Origin: Nautilus pompilius
Lineage: Eukaryota > Mollusca > Cephalopoda > Nautilida > Nautilidae
DNA: 64,000 bases
Direction: 5' to 3'
Assembly (NCBI GenBank): GCA_018389105.1
Contig: JACATO010000305.1
Location: 248,001-312,000 of the forward strand
The notes below the pieces were generated by a model that did not search any database, was not told the origin of the DNA, and saw only the letters and a program-made list of their open reading frames with translations. The translations under genes were made by a program, and so were the position numbers. The first letter of the stretch is position 1; each line of letters begins with the position of its first letter. This document shows positions 62,866-64,000 of this stretch, in pieces.

Positions 62866-63161
62866 TTAACCCTCTGTATACCACATCGTTTTTTACCTTA
62901 CTTACACCAAATGGGGTGCTAGAAGCACTTATTAGTATGTCCACTAAACTGGCTATACACATATTTATTCAAAAAAAAAAAAACTCTTAATTTTAAAAAA
63001 ATGTGGGTTATAATATATGGATTTATCATTTCAGAGATTATATTCATGAGAAAGGTACTATGTGCCATAGGCCCACATGGCTCACTCAACCCGTGCTAAG
63101 TAGCACAGATTTGAAGTATGGTATGGCACAAATGCACCCAAGGAGGCATACAAAGGGTTAA
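62866..63161 (-). mobile_element. TTAA MITE, copy 4 (in right inverted-repeat arm)
   Basis: Counterpart of 13028-13320 in the right arm. It starts TTAACCCTCTGTATACC and ends GGCATACAAAGGGTTAA. Since it is in the arm, it was duplicated with the arm rather than independently inserted. Confidence 0.68.
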
Positions 63162-63181
63162 AAAACACACACACACACACA

Positions 63182-63217
<36 letters not shown>

Positions 63218-64000
63218 TGGAAGTAAATCTATCTAGTCAAATGTTTCTCACGGCCTCTCAGTTAAAACTATTTCTGATAGTAAAATTGGAGAGAAGCAAA
63301 TCTCTTACTGTTTTCTCTTCCTCTACCATACAATACACTACTAGTCAAATAGAGAGGTATCAGTAACCCACCCCCCAAAAAAACACAACTTGATCTTTCA
63401 AAAATAAAGAAAAATGACAAGACAGGTCAGAGGGGCTTCAGGTAAATGAGGGTTGAACCATAGTTTTTAAAAGATATTTTCACAAAGAACAATGAACTGT
63501 AATTTCTGCTGCATTCAAACCTTGGAAAACAAAAGAAATTTCTGATTGTTTTTAGCTGCGTACCTTGATAATTAATAATAATAATAATAATAAGTCATAT
63601 TTATTACTATGCATTAAACAGTAAAGCTCAGCTTTACGATAATGACCAACCAAATAAATCTGTTCCCATATCTGGCCAAACAGCCAGGTACACCTCAGTT
63701 TGCATGGCAACTATCTGAATGCAAGTAGCAAGCTACCTGGAGTATTGTAAAACTCTGCTGACCTAGACTTGTCTTGTTAGGCCTGTGGATTTTATCAATG
63801 GGCTTTGTTTCTCTCCAGCCCCCCCCCCCAGGCCTACCAAATGCTTCCTTAACTTATCAAAAGGTAATTCTACCATCATTCATTTTATTTTAATTGCTCA
63901 GCCTGCAGTCATATTCTCTCTCGCTCTCTCAAAACAAAATCAAGGACTGAACGTTTGCTTTAGCCGCACTATGTATGCATAGTCATGCTGGCCTACATTC

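Larger units (their letters stand above)
60751..64000 (-). repeat. Right arm of the large inverted repeat (truncated by the window)
   Basis: Reverse complement of 12172-15438. The last 60 bases of the window match 12172-12231 in reverse. The inner end at 60751 abuts a hAT relic, whereas the left arm's inner end lies about 0.7 kb from a Tigger relic. One 9-bp indel (left about 14640) and single-base changes separate the arms. An assembly artefact is possible and should be excluded. Confidence 0.92.

Overview
The window is nuclear DNA from an animal. It has intron-rich genes, GT-AG splice sites, long AT-rich introns, CpG-rich gene starts and many eukaryotic transposon remnants. The protein family and the repeat content suggest an invertebrate, perhaps a spiralian (mollusc or annelid-like). 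That placement is inference; the sequence does not name a species.

It contains two complete protein-coding genes in head-to-tail tandem on the plus strand. Gene A runs from 6592 to 30409 (871 aa) and gene B from 39296 to 55367 (856 aa). Each has seven coding exons with introns in the same places and the same phases (0,0,0,0,2,2), so they arose by duplication of one ancestor. Each encodes one N-terminal LIM zinc-binding domain, a linker, a charged coiled coil, a transglutaminase-like core and three Ig-like beta units of the kyphoscoliosis-peptidase (KY) type. This is the architecture of hillarin, a cytoskeletal protein. In both proteins the expected Cys-His-Asp triad of the core appears to be replaced (Lys/Asn/Asn in A, Thr/Asn/Asn in B). 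They therefore look like non-enzymatic scaffold proteins.

Layout: 1-6591 is GC-rich upstream DNA with a decayed LINE reverse transcriptase (about 3900-4440), a minisatellite of about 23 units (4816-5882) and a possible minus-strand promoter near 2490. Gene A follows. Its introns hold LINE ends, a Tigger transposase relic, a BED-finger hAT relic, SINEs and MITEs. The spacer 30410-39295 shows no gene. Gene B starts in a GC-rich block (about 38990-43370). Its introns carry pyrimidine arrays and a 42-bp minisatellite in which almost every unit contains a strong 5' splice-site match. Downstream of gene B lies AT-rich DNA, then a second hAT relic (about 59260-60660).

The largest structure is an inverted repeat with arms of about 3.26 kb. 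One arm (12172-15438) is inside intron 1 of gene A. The other (60751-64000, cut by the window end) is downstream of gene B. The 45-kb spacer holds everything except exon 1 of gene A. No RNA genes, CRISPR arrays or prokaryotic features were seen.
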